DNA of 7,030 bases from an uncultured Clostridia bacterium. Lineage in GTDB: Bacteria; Bacillota; Clostridia; Oscillospirales; Acutalibacteraceae. Positions 1 through 6,515 of the stretch are shown piece after piece. The stretch covers positions 1 to 7,030 of the forward strand of contig CAMJHU010000100.1 of assembly GCA_946405565.1 (NCBI GenBank), in the 5' to 3' direction. The stretch's first letter is position 1, and the number at the start of each line of letters is the position of its first letter. Below the pieces are notes generated by a model. The model was not told the DNA's origin and did no database searches. It saw only the letters and a list, made by a program, of their open reading frames with translations. A program made the position numbers and the translations under genes.

Positions 1-127
1 TATCGGCGTGCGCCATGCTGCCTTCGATGTCTTCGCGGTACATTCTGCTGTCGAAGGAAATGGATGAATTAAAATCGTTTGTCTTTTTGTCAATCGCTTT
101 TGAAAAGCGTCCCTGCCAAAGCTGCAT
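1..127 (-). CDS. argH: argininosuccinate lyase, N-terminal fragment (runs off left edge)
   Basis: The last step of arginine synthesis: splits argininosuccinate into arginine and fumarate in the cytoplasm. Only the first 42 codons are present. The translation opens MQLWQGRFSKAIDKKTNDFN and continues through SSISFDSRMYREDIEGSMAHAD. The opening LWxGRF, the following F-N-S-S-I-S-F-D segment and the Y-x-x-D-I-x-G-S-x-A-H-A block are hallmarks of the ArgH N-terminus. The start ATG (127-125) is preceded by an AAAGGAGA ribosome site (139-146) 11 nt away. A TTGCAT/TATAAT promoter lies about 60 bp upstream (188-216), so the gene can be expressed apart from its neighbour. Its location downstream of argG on the same strand supports the call. 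The catalytic residues lie outside the window, so activity cannot be judged here. Confidence 0.95.
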   Translation of the reverse strand, partial: MQLWQGRFSKAIDKKTNDFNSSISFDSRMYREDIEGSMAHAD

Positions 128-187
128 ATTTTTGAAAGTCTCCTTTGTATTCCACAATTCCACTGTCGGTTCCCGTTGCTGATTACC

Positions 188-216
188 ATTATACCCCTCT
201 GATAGGCAAAATGCAA
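188..216 (-). promoter_or_regulatory. sigma-A-type promoter for argH
   Basis: On the minus strand a perfect -10 TATAAT (188-193) lies 17 bp from a partial -35 TTGCAT (211-216). Transcription would start near 181, giving a leader of about 53 nt before the argH ATG at 127. The -35 overlaps TGCAT, a 4-of-5 match to an ARG-box half site, but no second half is visible, so ArgR control here is not supported by sequence alone. Confidence 0.65.
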
Positions 217-223
217 TGATTTC

Positions 224-1054
224 TTATTTCTTATCACTCAGCATATCCGAAAAATTGATGATCGCGGAACCGTCCGTGACTTTGGGCAGTTCGCCGTTCC
301 ACTTCTGGATTTTTTCGTATTCGATCAGATTCTTGCTCAGCGAATCGCTCAGAATATCGTTGGCTTTCGCCTGCGCTTCGGACTGAATGCGAAGGGTTTC
401 GGCTTCCGCTTCTGCCTTGACAATCGCTTCCTCCTTCTCGGTTCTGGCTTTCAGCAGACGCTGCTCCGCCACCTGCTTTTCCTCAATGGCAGCAATGTAG
501 GCCTCCGAAAATTCAAAGTTGATGATGTTGACGTCCTCGACATAAATACCGTTGCGGTTGAGCTTATTGTTGAGCTCGGTAATCAATCCTTGCGAAATCA
601 ACGACCGGTTGGCAACACTTTCCTCAGCGGTATACTTGGCGGTAATGGCTTTCAATACTTCATTGACCGCCGGCGTGACTAGCACGGTTTCGTAATCGCT
701 GCCGACATTTTTGTAGATGGCGTAAGATTTGTCCTTTGCCACACGGTAATTGATGGCAAGCCGCGTCTGAACGGTCTGCAAATCCTTGGAGAAGGCTTCG
801 GTCTCGACTTCCAGCTTGACAATGCGGTTGTCCATCTTGATGATACGCTGTACAAAGGGGATCTTTACATGAAGTCCTTCCTGCAAAACGTTCTCGCTGA
901 CCCGTCCCAGCGTGTTGATAACGCCGGTATGACCCGCGTCGATAATGGTGACGGAATTCCCGATGATCACCAGCGCCGCCAGCACCGCCGCGGTAATCGC
1001 AATGGGCTTCTTGGGAATATGTACGGTCTTCTTTTCGTCAATAATGATTGCCAT
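224..1054 (-). CDS. prohibitin / SPFH (Band 7) domain membrane protein
   Basis: 276-residue bacterial prohibitin homologue. A single N-terminal membrane segment (about residues 17-33, hydrophobic, after a short charged tail) is followed by the SPFH/Band 7 domain (about 35-180; IDAGHTGVINTLGRV, GLHVKIPFVQ, the V-Q-T-R-L-A-I-N-Y-R-V strand). Next comes an Ala/Glu-rich coiled coil (about 187-233), and the C-terminal tail contains KWNGELPKVTDG, a motif shared by prohibitins. Family knowledge: such proteins form ring- or cage-like membrane assemblies that organise membrane domains and can modulate FtsH-type proteolysis. The substrate or partner here is unknown. Start ATG at 1054 has AAAGGATG 8 nt upstream (1063-1070). 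It sits between argG and argH on the same strand; no promoter is evident in the 103-bp gap from argG, which instead holds a terminator-like hairpin, so expression probably depends on readthrough from argG or a promoter inside argG. No biochemical link to arginine is known to me. Confidence 0.9.
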   Translation of the reverse strand: MAIIIDEKKTVHIPKKPIAITAAVLAALVIIGNSVTIIDAGHTGVINTLGRVSENVLQEGLHVKIPFVQRIIKMDNRIVKLEVETEAFSKDLQTVQTRLAINYRVAKDKSYAIYKNVGSDYETVLVTPAVNEVLKAITAKYTAEESVANRSLISQGLITELNNKLNRNGIYVEDVNIINFEFSEAYIAAIEEKQVAEQRLLKARTEKEEAIVKAEAEAETLRIQSEAQAKANDILSDSLSKNLIEYEKIQKWNGELPKVTDGSAIINFSDMLSDKK

Positions 1055-1082
1055 ATTGATGACATCCTTTCCACGTCAAAAA

Positions 1083-1132
1083 TGATAAAAATCAAGCGCG
1101 GAGCAGAGAGATAAAACTTCCCTGCCCCACGC
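1083..1132 (-). terminator. terminator-like hairpin after argG (possible attenuator)
   Basis: On the minus strand GCGTGGGGCAG (1132-1122) pairs with CTGCTCCGCGC (1106-1096), an 11-bp stem with two G-U pairs. Three more pairs (GGA with TCT, one of them G-U) follow, and a 9-nt loop. The stem is followed by a T-rich run TTGATTTTTATC. On the plus strand the same arms give A-C mismatches, so the minus-strand orientation is favoured. It starts 25 bp after the argG stop and lies just ahead of the prohibitin gene, so it would end or attenuate the argG transcript. The T tract is interrupted, so termination may be partial. Confidence 0.6.
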
Positions 1133-1157
1133 CGTCATTTTTCAAAATCGTAATCCA

Positions 1158-2381
1158 TTACTTGCTGTTTTTGGCAGCCTGTTCCTTCATCGCCTGAACC
1201 TTGATGGGCAGACCAAAGAGGTTGATGAAGCCTGCCGAATCGTTCTGATCATAGACTTCGTCCTCGTCGAAGGTAGCAATGTCCTCATCATACAGCGAAT
1301 AGGGGGACTTCACGCCCGCGTCGATGATGTTGCCCTTGTAGAGCTTGAGACGGACGTCACCGGTCACGGTTTCCTGCGTCTTATCCACAAACGCCGCCAG
1401 CGATTCGCGCAGCGGGGTAAACCATTGACCAAAGTACACCAGTTCGGCATAACGGATGCCCACCTGCTGCTTATAGTGGTAGGTGTCGCGGTCAAGGCAG
1501 ATTTCCTCCAGCTTGTTGTGCGCATGATAGAGAATCGTGCCGCCGGGAGTCTCATACACGCCGCGGCTCTTCATGCCGACCAGACGGTTCTCCACCATAT
1601 CGGCAATACCGATGCCGTTCTTGCCGCCCAGTTCATTGAGCGCCGCAACCATCGCGGGGCCATCCAGCTTTTCCCCGTTGAGTGCTACCGGAATGCCTTT
1701 CTCAAAGGACAGGGTGATATAGGTCGGCTCGTCGGGGGCTTTTTCGGGAGAAACGCCCATTTCGAGAATCTTGTCATACTGCGGCTCATTCCACGGATCT
1801 TCGAGATCAAGACCTTCATGAGAAAGATGCCAGAGGTTCTTATCCTTGGAATAGTTGGTTTCTCTGTTGATCTTAAGCGGGATATTGTGCTGCTCGGCAT
1901 ATTCGATTTCCTGCTCGCGGCTCTTGAATTCCCATGTTCTCCAGGGAGCGATAATCTTCATCTGCGGAGCGAAGCGCTTGATTGCCAGTTCAAAACGCAC
2001 CTGATCGTTGCCCTTGCCGGTGCAGCCGTGGCAGATCGCGTCGGCGCCTTCGGCGAGCGCGATTTCCACGATTCTCTTGGCGATGATCGGACGGGCAAAG
2101 CTGGTGCCGAGAAGGTATTTATTCTCATAAACCGCATCCGCTTTGAGGGTGGGATAGACATAATCTTCAATAAATTCCTTGGTGAGATCCTCGATATAGA
2201 GCTTGGAAGCGCCGGTGGCAAGTGCCTTTTCCTCCAGACCGTCCAGCTCGGTACCCTGACCCACATTGCCGGACACCGCGATGACTTCGCAGTTATCGTA
2301 ATTTTCTTTGAGCCACGGAATGATGATGGACGTATCCAGTCCTCCGGAATAAGCTAGGACAACCTTCTTGATGTCAGCCAT
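1158..2381 (-). CDS. argG: argininosuccinate synthase
   Basis: 407 residues, the usual length for class I argininosuccinate synthase. It condenses citrulline and aspartate using ATP to give argininosuccinate, the penultimate step of arginine synthesis, in the cytoplasm. Visible motifs: the PP-loop nucleotide site AYSGGLDTS (residues 10-18), TSFARPIIAK (93-102), the glycine-rich substrate segment HGCTGKGNDQVRFE (118-131), NYSKDKNLWHLSHEG (176-190), and KSRGVYETPGG (271-281). All are intact, so the enzyme is expected to be active. The ATG at 2381 is preceded by CGGAGGA (2391-2397) at 9 nt. A strong promoter lies immediately upstream (2419-2446), and an ARG box overlapping a possible second promoter lies about 240 bp upstream, fitting control by the arginine repressor ArgR. 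The prohibitin gene and argH follow on the same strand. Confidence 0.98.
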   Translation of the reverse strand: MADIKKVVLAYSGGLDTSIIIPWLKENYDNCEVIAVSGNVGQGTELDGLEEKALATGASKLYIEDLTKEFIEDYVYPTLKADAVYENKYLLGTSFARPIIAKRIVEIALAEGADAICHGCTGKGNDQVRFELAIKRFAPQMKIIAPWRTWEFKSREQEIEYAEQHNIPLKINRETNYSKDKNLWHLSHEGLDLEDPWNEPQYDKILEMGVSPEKAPDEPTYITLSFEKGIPVALNGEKLDGPAMVAALNELGGKNGIGIADMVENRLVGMKSRGVYETPGGTILYHAHNKLEEICLDRDTYHYKQQVGIRYAELVYFGQWFTPLRESLAAFVDKTQETVTGDVRLKLYKGNIIDAGVKSPYSLYDEDIATFDEDEVYDQNDSAGFINLFGLPIKVQAMKEQAAKNSK

Positions 2382-2418
2382 AGTAACGATTCCTCCGTTA
2401 TGTTTTTATCATGTGTCT

Positions 2419-2446
2419 ATTATACCATTTTTTTTGAATAAATCAA
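2419..2446 (-). promoter_or_regulatory. proximal argG promoter
   Basis: On the minus strand a consensus -10 TATAAT (2419-2424) is preceded by TGG, giving the TGn extended -10 element. A -35 TTGATT (2441-2446, 4 of 6 to TTGACA) is 16 bp away, and the spacer has a run of eight A. Transcription would start near 2412, about 30 nt before the argG ATG, leaving room for the CGGAGGA ribosome site. No clear ARG box overlaps this promoter. Confidence 0.75.
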
Positions 2447-2618
2447 GCGAATAAGCGTATATTTATCCGTTTTTGCCAAATTCGTGACTTTTCCATATAA
2501 ATTCCGGGTTTCCCGGCGGATTCTTAAACGCTTCTCCGACAAGGGGCAGTGTCAGCTATTTCCAAACAAGAGAAACGGTTGGGGAATTTTTTATGAAGTA
2601 TTTGCCCGGGAATAATTG

Positions 2619-2636
2619 TATGAATAATTATACACG
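2619..2636. promoter_or_regulatory. ARG box (ArgR operator)
   Basis: The plus-strand sequence TATGAATAATTATACACG matches the ArgR operator consensus WNTGAATWWWWATTCANW at all but two of its specified positions. The core TGAAT-AATT-ATACA (2621-2634) is a near palindrome with six of seven base pairs symmetric. A further half site, TATTCATA (2638-2645), is the exact reverse complement of TATGAATA (2619-2626), suggesting a second, overlapping contact. The site precedes argG and overlaps the -10 of a possible distal promoter, the classic arrangement for arginine-dependent repression. The argR gene is not in this window. Confidence 0.6.
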
Positions 2637-2654
2637 ATATTCATAATTTGTGTA
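2627..2654 (-). promoter_or_regulatory. possible distal argG promoter overlapping the ARG box
   Basis: On the minus strand a perfect -10 TATAAT (2627-2632) lies 16 bp from TACACA (2649-2654, 4 of 6 to TTGACA). Transcripts would carry a leader of about 240 nt before argG. The -10 lies wholly inside the ARG box, so ArgR bound there would block this promoter. The AT-rich composition makes chance TATAAT matches likely, so confidence is moderate. Confidence 0.42.
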
Positions 2655-2656
2655 TA

Positions 2657-2698
2657 TTAAAAAAATCGGAGCATGGCATGGTGTGCCGCACTCCGATT
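2657..2698 (-). terminator. rho-independent terminator of htrA (and the upstream operon)
   Basis: On the minus strand AATCGGAG (2698-2691) pairs with CTCCGATT (2671-2664). Inside, GGCA pairs with TGCC around a CACCA loop, and a run of seven T follows (2665-2659). It begins 35 bp after the htrA stop codon. It separates the regulator-kinase-protease cluster from the arginine genes. Confidence 0.88.
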
Positions 2699-2733
2699 CA
2701 CTGTTTTTATGAATATGACGAGACGGTACCGCC

Positions 2734-4026
2734 TCAGTCGGTCGCTCCCTTATCCTCCAGCAGTTTGACCTTCACAGTATACTCCTTGGCGGCTTTCGTC
2801 GCGCTGGCGGGATGATAGAGCTTGAGCGTGATGGTATCGCCCGGCTTTTTCTGGAACATGATATCCTGAAGCTGCGAAAGGGTCTTCACCCGCGTACCGT
2901 CGCAGTGGGTGATGATATCATACACCTGTGCCTTGCCGTTGAGATCGGATTCACTGCTGATCTCGCGAATCTGAAGTCCCGCCGGAATACCCTGGTTCTC
3001 ATACGCGTCGGACAATACCGAACAGGAAATGCCCAGCTTGACACGTCCCTGCACATAGCCGTAGTCAATCAGATCGTGAACCACCTCGGTGAATGTGGAG
3101 GACGGCACGGCAAAGCTCATGGCTTCATAATAGGTCATGGAAATTTTGGAGGTATTGACCCCCACCACCTGTCCGTAAGCATTGACCAGCGCGCCGCCGG
3201 AATTGCCGGGATTGATAACCGCGTTGGTCTGAATATACCGCATAGCACTGGTGGAATCCGAATCGGAGCTGTCGATGATGCGGTTGATCCCCGACACAAT
3301 ACCGTCCGTCACCGAACCGGCAAACTGTAAACCGCCGGGATTGCCGATTGCCACGACATAATCCCCCGGCACCAGCTTGGTGCTGTCGCCGATTTCAGCG
3401 GCGGGAAGCCCCTTGGCGTCAATTTTGAGCACTGCCAGATCGGAGCGGGTATCGTAGCCGAGTACCTTGGCGGGATACGATTTTCCGTCCTCGGTAATGA
3501 CGGAGACGTCATACTTTGCGCTGTCTCCGATCACATGGGAATTGGTAATGACATAACCGTCGGCGTCAATAATAATCCCCGACCCTTCACCGCTTTCAGC
3601 GCCGTTCAGGTTGACATTATCGGTGGTAATCACACCCACAATGGACGGCCGTACCTTTGCCGCAATCTGGGCTGCCGTCAGCACGGTGTCGCCGCTCTTG
3701 ATAGTCGTGTCGGTCTGCGGACTCTCCGCCACGCTGAGATTGAAATCCGCGTATTGCTCACTGCGCGGCGCGATACTGCTCGCCACGCCGCGATAGATCA
3801 GGATGGAAACAAGACTGACCGCCGCTGCTGCTGCCAGTACGGCGACAACCGTCACCATCAAAGACATACCGCCCCGATGTTCCGAAGCGGAAACCGGCGC
3901 ATTGCCGGCGTTCCGCGTCATCGACACCTGCGGCGCGACCGGCTGTATTGCCTGCTGCGGCGGCTGTCCGTATGCCTGACCGTTCTGTGCTTCCTGTTCC
4001 TTTTGCAGATGTTGAAACTCATCCAT
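2734..4026 (-). CDS. membrane-anchored HtrA/Do-like serine protease with PDZ domain
   Basis: 430-residue HtrA (DegP/S1C) protease, expected to degrade or refold damaged proteins outside the membrane. Domains: a Gln/Pro-rich cytosolic N-terminus (1-53), one membrane segment (about 54-78), a linker, a trypsin-like domain (about 120-315) with the intact triad His164 (TNSHVIG), Asp196 (RSDLAVLKID) and Ser276 (NPGNSGGAL), and one C-terminal PDZ domain (about 328-423, beginning VKLGIS). The usual GD of the PDZ core reads YD (VYDIITHCDG), a mild departure. I chose the ATG at 4026 because GAGGGGG (4037-4043) lies 10 nt upstream. The open frame extends to a TTG at 4050, but those eight extra codons would encode the ribosome site itself. 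It follows the histidine kinase by 71 bp with no convincing terminator or promoter between, so it is probably the third gene of that operon, and a terminator follows it. Several HtrA paralogues exist in Firmicutes (htrA, htrB, htrC), so I leave the symbol blank. Confidence 0.95.
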   Translation of the reverse strand: MDEFQHLQKEQEAQNGQAYGQPPQQAIQPVAPQVSMTRNAGNAPVSASEHRGGMSLMVTVVAVLAAAAAVSLVSILIYRGVASSIAPRSEQYADFNLSVAESPQTDTTIKSGDTVLTAAQIAAKVRPSIVGVITTDNVNLNGAESGEGSGIIIDADGYVITNSHVIGDSAKYDVSVITEDGKSYPAKVLGYDTRSDLAVLKIDAKGLPAAEIGDSTKLVPGDYVVAIGNPGGLQFAGSVTDGIVSGINRIIDSSDSDSTSAMRYIQTNAVINPGNSGGALVNAYGQVVGVNTSKISMTYYEAMSFAVPSSTFTEVVHDLIDYGYVQGRVKLGISCSVLSDAYENQGIPAGLQIREISSESDLNGKAQVYDIITHCDGTRVKTLSQLQDIMFQKKPGDTITLKLYHPASATKAAKEYTVKVKLLEDKGATD

Positions 4027-4036
4027 TTTAAATAAT

Positions 4037-4043
4037 CCCCCTC
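4037..4043 (-). promoter_or_regulatory. ribosome binding site that fixes the htrA start
   Basis: Minus-strand GAGGGGG lies 10 nt ahead of the ATG at 4026. Because it falls within the open frame beginning at the TTG at 4050, it argues that the longer reading is not used. Confidence 0.75.
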
Positions 4044-4097
4044 GTTTCAAATAGCCTGAAAACCATTCTTATCACTCACGTCTGCCGTCATGAGACG

Positions 4098-5768
4098 TTA
4101 TCCGTTCTTTTTGACCGACGCTTCCGGCAGGGTAAAGACCACATTGCAGAAACTTCCCTCGGCACTGTCGGCATGAATGGTTCCGCCGTGCAGCATAACG
4201 ATGGTCTTGACGATATACAATCCCAGACCCACGCCCTGCTTGTCAAAACTGCGGCTCTTGTCGGATTTATAGAACCGCTCGAAAATGTGCGACAGATCCT
4301 CCGACGGCACGCCGATACCGCTGTTGCGGATGCTCACCGTCGCCACCTTGTTCTGTACCGTCACCGACACGCGGATAAAGCCGCCTTGATTGGTAAATTT
4401 CACCGCGTTGTCGAAAAGATTATACAACACCTGATGAATCAGATCAGGGTCACCGTTGACACTCACCTGCTCTAACGTGTCAAAGCCCTGAATGTCAATG
4501 TGTTTCTCATCAATGCGGTGTTCAAACGACACCAGCGCGTTAAAGATAACATTGCTGAGGTTGAATTTCTGTTTTTTGAGCTGCATCGCGCCGCTGTCGA
4601 TACGGGACAAATCCAGCATGGACCGCACCAGACGCGCCAGACGCTTGGTTTCGTCCGAGACAATGCGCAGGTACTTTTCGTGATCCTCCTTGGGAAAGGT
4701 GCCGTCGAGCATACCGTCCACATAGCCGGAGATATTGGTCATGGGCGTCTTGAGTTCATGGGAGATATTGGCGATAAAGCTGCGGTTCATATTCTCGCTG
4801 ACCGTGAGCTTGTCCGCCATGTCATTGATGGCGATGGCGAGCTGTCCCACCTCGTTCTGACTGTTGACCGGCACGCGCACGGAAAAATCGCCTTCGGCAA
4901 ACCGTCCCGCCGCCTGCGCCATCGCGCGAAGCGGCTTGACCTGCTGATAGGTCAGCATATAAACCAGATTGAAGGAGACCAGTGCCGCCACAATAATGGC
5001 AGCCGCGAGAATCCGTGAAATATCCGTGCGGAATTCCGAGATCGCCGACGCGGAAGACGCCACAAAGACAAATCCCGCAATGCGTTCATTGCCCGTCTCT
5101 CCGCCCGCCACAAACGGCACCGCCACGATAAAGTGGCTCTTATCATAGATGCCGCCGAGTTTATCGGTCACGCGGTATTCCGGCACACGGGCAGCCGCCG
5201 CGATCACCGACGGCGCCACTGTGGCACGCATATGGCGGCACAGAAAGGTTTCCTCTTCCGACGTGGTCGCGTGCAGATATTCCTCCGAACAGATCACCGT
5301 GTTGCCGCTCGCGTCCACGATGAAGATATCCGCGCCGCAGCTCGAACTCAGAATGCCGAGTGTCGAGCGCAGCTTCTCTTTGCCCGCATCGGTTATAAGA
5401 TAGTCAATCGCGGCGTCCTCTATGCCTTCCTTGGGATTCTGGGACGGCACGGGTACAATGTAGGCATTCATGCCGTCCGCCACAATATGGGCATTGTCCG
5501 CGAGCTGCTGCTGTTTTTCGGTCTGCCAGCGACTCGATACCAGCGTCGCCATAATCAGTCCCAGCACAATCAGACTGCATATCTGCACCGAAGAGGTGAC
5601 AAAGAGATACTTGGTAAACAGCGTGCGCGAAACCATGCGGCGCACGTCGTCAAAGAAGCCCACGATCCGCCGAAACAATCCCCAGCCAACGGTACGGGCA
5701 CCGGCATCCTGATTTGCCTCGCTGTCTTCCTCCGGCGCGCCGCCGCGTTTTTCCTGTTCCAACTGCAT
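4098..5768 (-). CDS. sensor histidine kinase with HAMP domain
   Basis: 556-residue membrane sensor kinase. Order: an unusually long cytosolic N-terminus (1-53), TM1 (about 54-78), an extracytoplasmic sensor of about 170 residues (79-252), TM2 (about 253-273), a HAMP linker (about 274-326), the HisKA dimerisation domain with phospho-acceptor His337 in FIANISHELKTPM, and the HATPase domain. In the last, the N box is NLFDNAVKF (Asn454), the G1 box RNSGIGVP (482-487), the F box FERFYKS, and the G2 box GVGLGLYIVK (512-521). The sensor contains ADIFIVDASGNTVICSEE, which resembles a PAS-like/Cache fold (inference), and Cys144, Cys160 and Cys177. The G1 box has Asn482 where Asp is usual. The ATG at 5768 is only 8 nt after the regulator stop and has no good ribosome site, so translation is probably coupled to the regulator. 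Its partner is the upstream OmpR-type regulator, and the downstream htrA suggests envelope-stress sensing. The ligand is unknown. Confidence 0.95.
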   Translation of the reverse strand: MQLEQEKRGGAPEEDSEANQDAGARTVGWGLFRRIVGFFDDVRRMVSRTLFTKYLFVTSSVQICSLIVLGLIMATLVSSRWQTEKQQQLADNAHIVADGMNAYIVPVPSQNPKEGIEDAAIDYLITDAGKEKLRSTLGILSSSCGADIFIVDASGNTVICSEEYLHATTSEEETFLCRHMRATVAPSVIAAAARVPEYRVTDKLGGIYDKSHFIVAVPFVAGGETGNERIAGFVFVASSASAISEFRTDISRILAAAIIVAALVSFNLVYMLTYQQVKPLRAMAQAAGRFAEGDFSVRVPVNSQNEVGQLAIAINDMADKLTVSENMNRSFIANISHELKTPMTNISGYVDGMLDGTFPKEDHEKYLRIVSDETKRLARLVRSMLDLSRIDSGAMQLKKQKFNLSNVIFNALVSFEHRIDEKHIDIQGFDTLEQVSVNGDPDLIHQVLYNLFDNAVKFTNQGGFIRVSVTVQNKVATVSIRNSGIGVPSEDLSHIFERFYKSDKSRSFDKQGVGLGLYIVKTIVMLHGGTIHADSAEGSFCNVVFTLPEASVKKNG

Positions 5769-5776
5769 ACGGCGTA

Positions 5777-6463
5777 TTACTTGACTTCAAACTTGTAGCC
5801 TACGCCCCACACGGTCTTGAGCGACCATTGATCGCTGACGCCTTCGAGCTTTTCACGCAGACGCTTGACATGAACGTCCACTGTGCGGCTGTCACCGTAA
5901 TAATTGAAGCCCCACACTTCATCGAGAAGCTGATCGCGCGAAAAAACACGATTCGGATTGCTCGCGAGATGATAGATCAGTTCCATCTCTTTTGGCGGTG
6001 TATCCACCTGTCTGCCGTTCACCTTCAGCTCGTAATTGTTAAGATTGATGGAGAGCTTATCAAATGTGACAACCTTCTTCTCATTGGGATCCTGCTTGCC
6101 GCTCCGACGCAGCACCGCCTTAATGCGGGCAAGCACTTCCTTGGTTTCAAAGGGTTTCACCACATAGTCGTCGGCGCCGAGTTCCAGTCCCAGCACCTTG
6201 TCAAAGGTTTCTCCCTTGGCGGTCAGCATGATGATGGGACACTGGGACTTCTTGCGGATTTCACGGCAGACCTGCCATCCGTCAAGTTCGGGAAGCATAA
6301 TATCCAGCAGAATGATGTCAGGGCTTTCCTGTTCAAAGCACTCCACCGCTTTACGTCCGTCATGTGCCAGCGCGACGGTATAACCTTCCTTCTCGGCATA
6401 CAGCCGGAGAAGTTCGCAGATATTCTGATCGTCATCCACAATCAATATTTTGCCTGTTTCCAT
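5777..6463 (-). CDS. OmpR/PhoB-family response regulator
   Basis: 228 residues, the normal length for this family. The receiver domain (about 4-118) has the acidic cluster Asp10-Asp11-Asp12, phospho-acceptor Asp54 (ILLDIMLPELDG), Thr81 (MLTAKG) and Lys103 (VVKPF), all intact. The winged-helix DNA-binding domain (about 131-226) shows PPKEMELIYHLASNPNRVFS, the recognition-helix stretch SRTVDVHVKRLREKL, and the closing TVWGVGYKFE. It is expected to be phosphorylated by the kinase encoded just downstream and to bind DNA as a dimer. I chose the ATG at 6463, preceded by AGGA (6473-6476) at 9 nt. The open frame extends to a TTG at 6544, but that TTG is the first three bases of the promoter -35 element, so the extra 27 codons are leader. 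First gene of the regulator-kinase-htrA cluster. Orthology to a named system (CssR, VanR, WalR) cannot be settled from sequence alone. Confidence 0.96.
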   Translation of the reverse strand: METGKILIVDDDQNICELLRLYAEKEGYTVALAHDGRKAVECFEQESPDIILLDIMLPELDGWQVCREIRKKSQCPIIMLTAKGETFDKVLGLELGADDYVVKPFETKEVLARIKAVLRRSGKQDPNEKKVVTFDKLSINLNNYELKVNGRQVDTPPKEMELIYHLASNPNRVFSRDQLLDEVWGFNYYGDSRTVDVHVKRLREKLEGVSDQWSLKTVWGVGYKFEVK

Positions 6464-6472
6464 AATAAAAAT

Positions 6473-6476
6473 TCCT
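6473..6476 (-). promoter_or_regulatory. ribosome binding site that fixes the response regulator start
   Basis: Minus-strand AGGA, within GGGCAGGAA, lies 9 nt ahead of the ATG at 6463. It supports the 228-residue protein over the longer open frame. Confidence 0.75.
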
Positions 6477-6515
6477 GCCCTTCTCAAATGATAATAAATC
6501 TGTCGGCAATAGTTT

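Larger units (their letters stand above)
2382..2733. other. 352-bp intergenic control region between htrA and argG
   Basis: AT-rich and without a convincing protein gene. From right to left (the direction of transcription) it contains the htrA terminator, an ARG box overlapping a possible distal argG promoter, a GC-rich stretch with a compact hairpin (CCGGG/CCCGG, 2504-2516), a possible 17-codon frame (2443-2496), and the proximal argG promoter and ribosome site. I found no T-box, tRNA or other recognisable structured RNA. Confidence 0.8.

Noticed and set aside
1425..2357. Long plus-strand open frame (310 codons) opposite argG
   Set aside because: It is an antisense shadow of the well-conserved argG coding frame; no ribosome site or family motifs.
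2725..2730. GGTACC within a GGTACCGC context, recalling a T-box antiterminator motif, just before a terminator
   Set aside because: It lies right after the htrA stop, with coding sequence where stem I would have to be, and the terminator is explained by the end of htrA.
4078..4098. ACGTCT/AGACGT inverted repeat after the kinase stop codon as a terminator
   Set aside because: Only 6 bp with a 9-nt loop and no T tract following on the minus strand; unlikely to separate the kinase from htrA.
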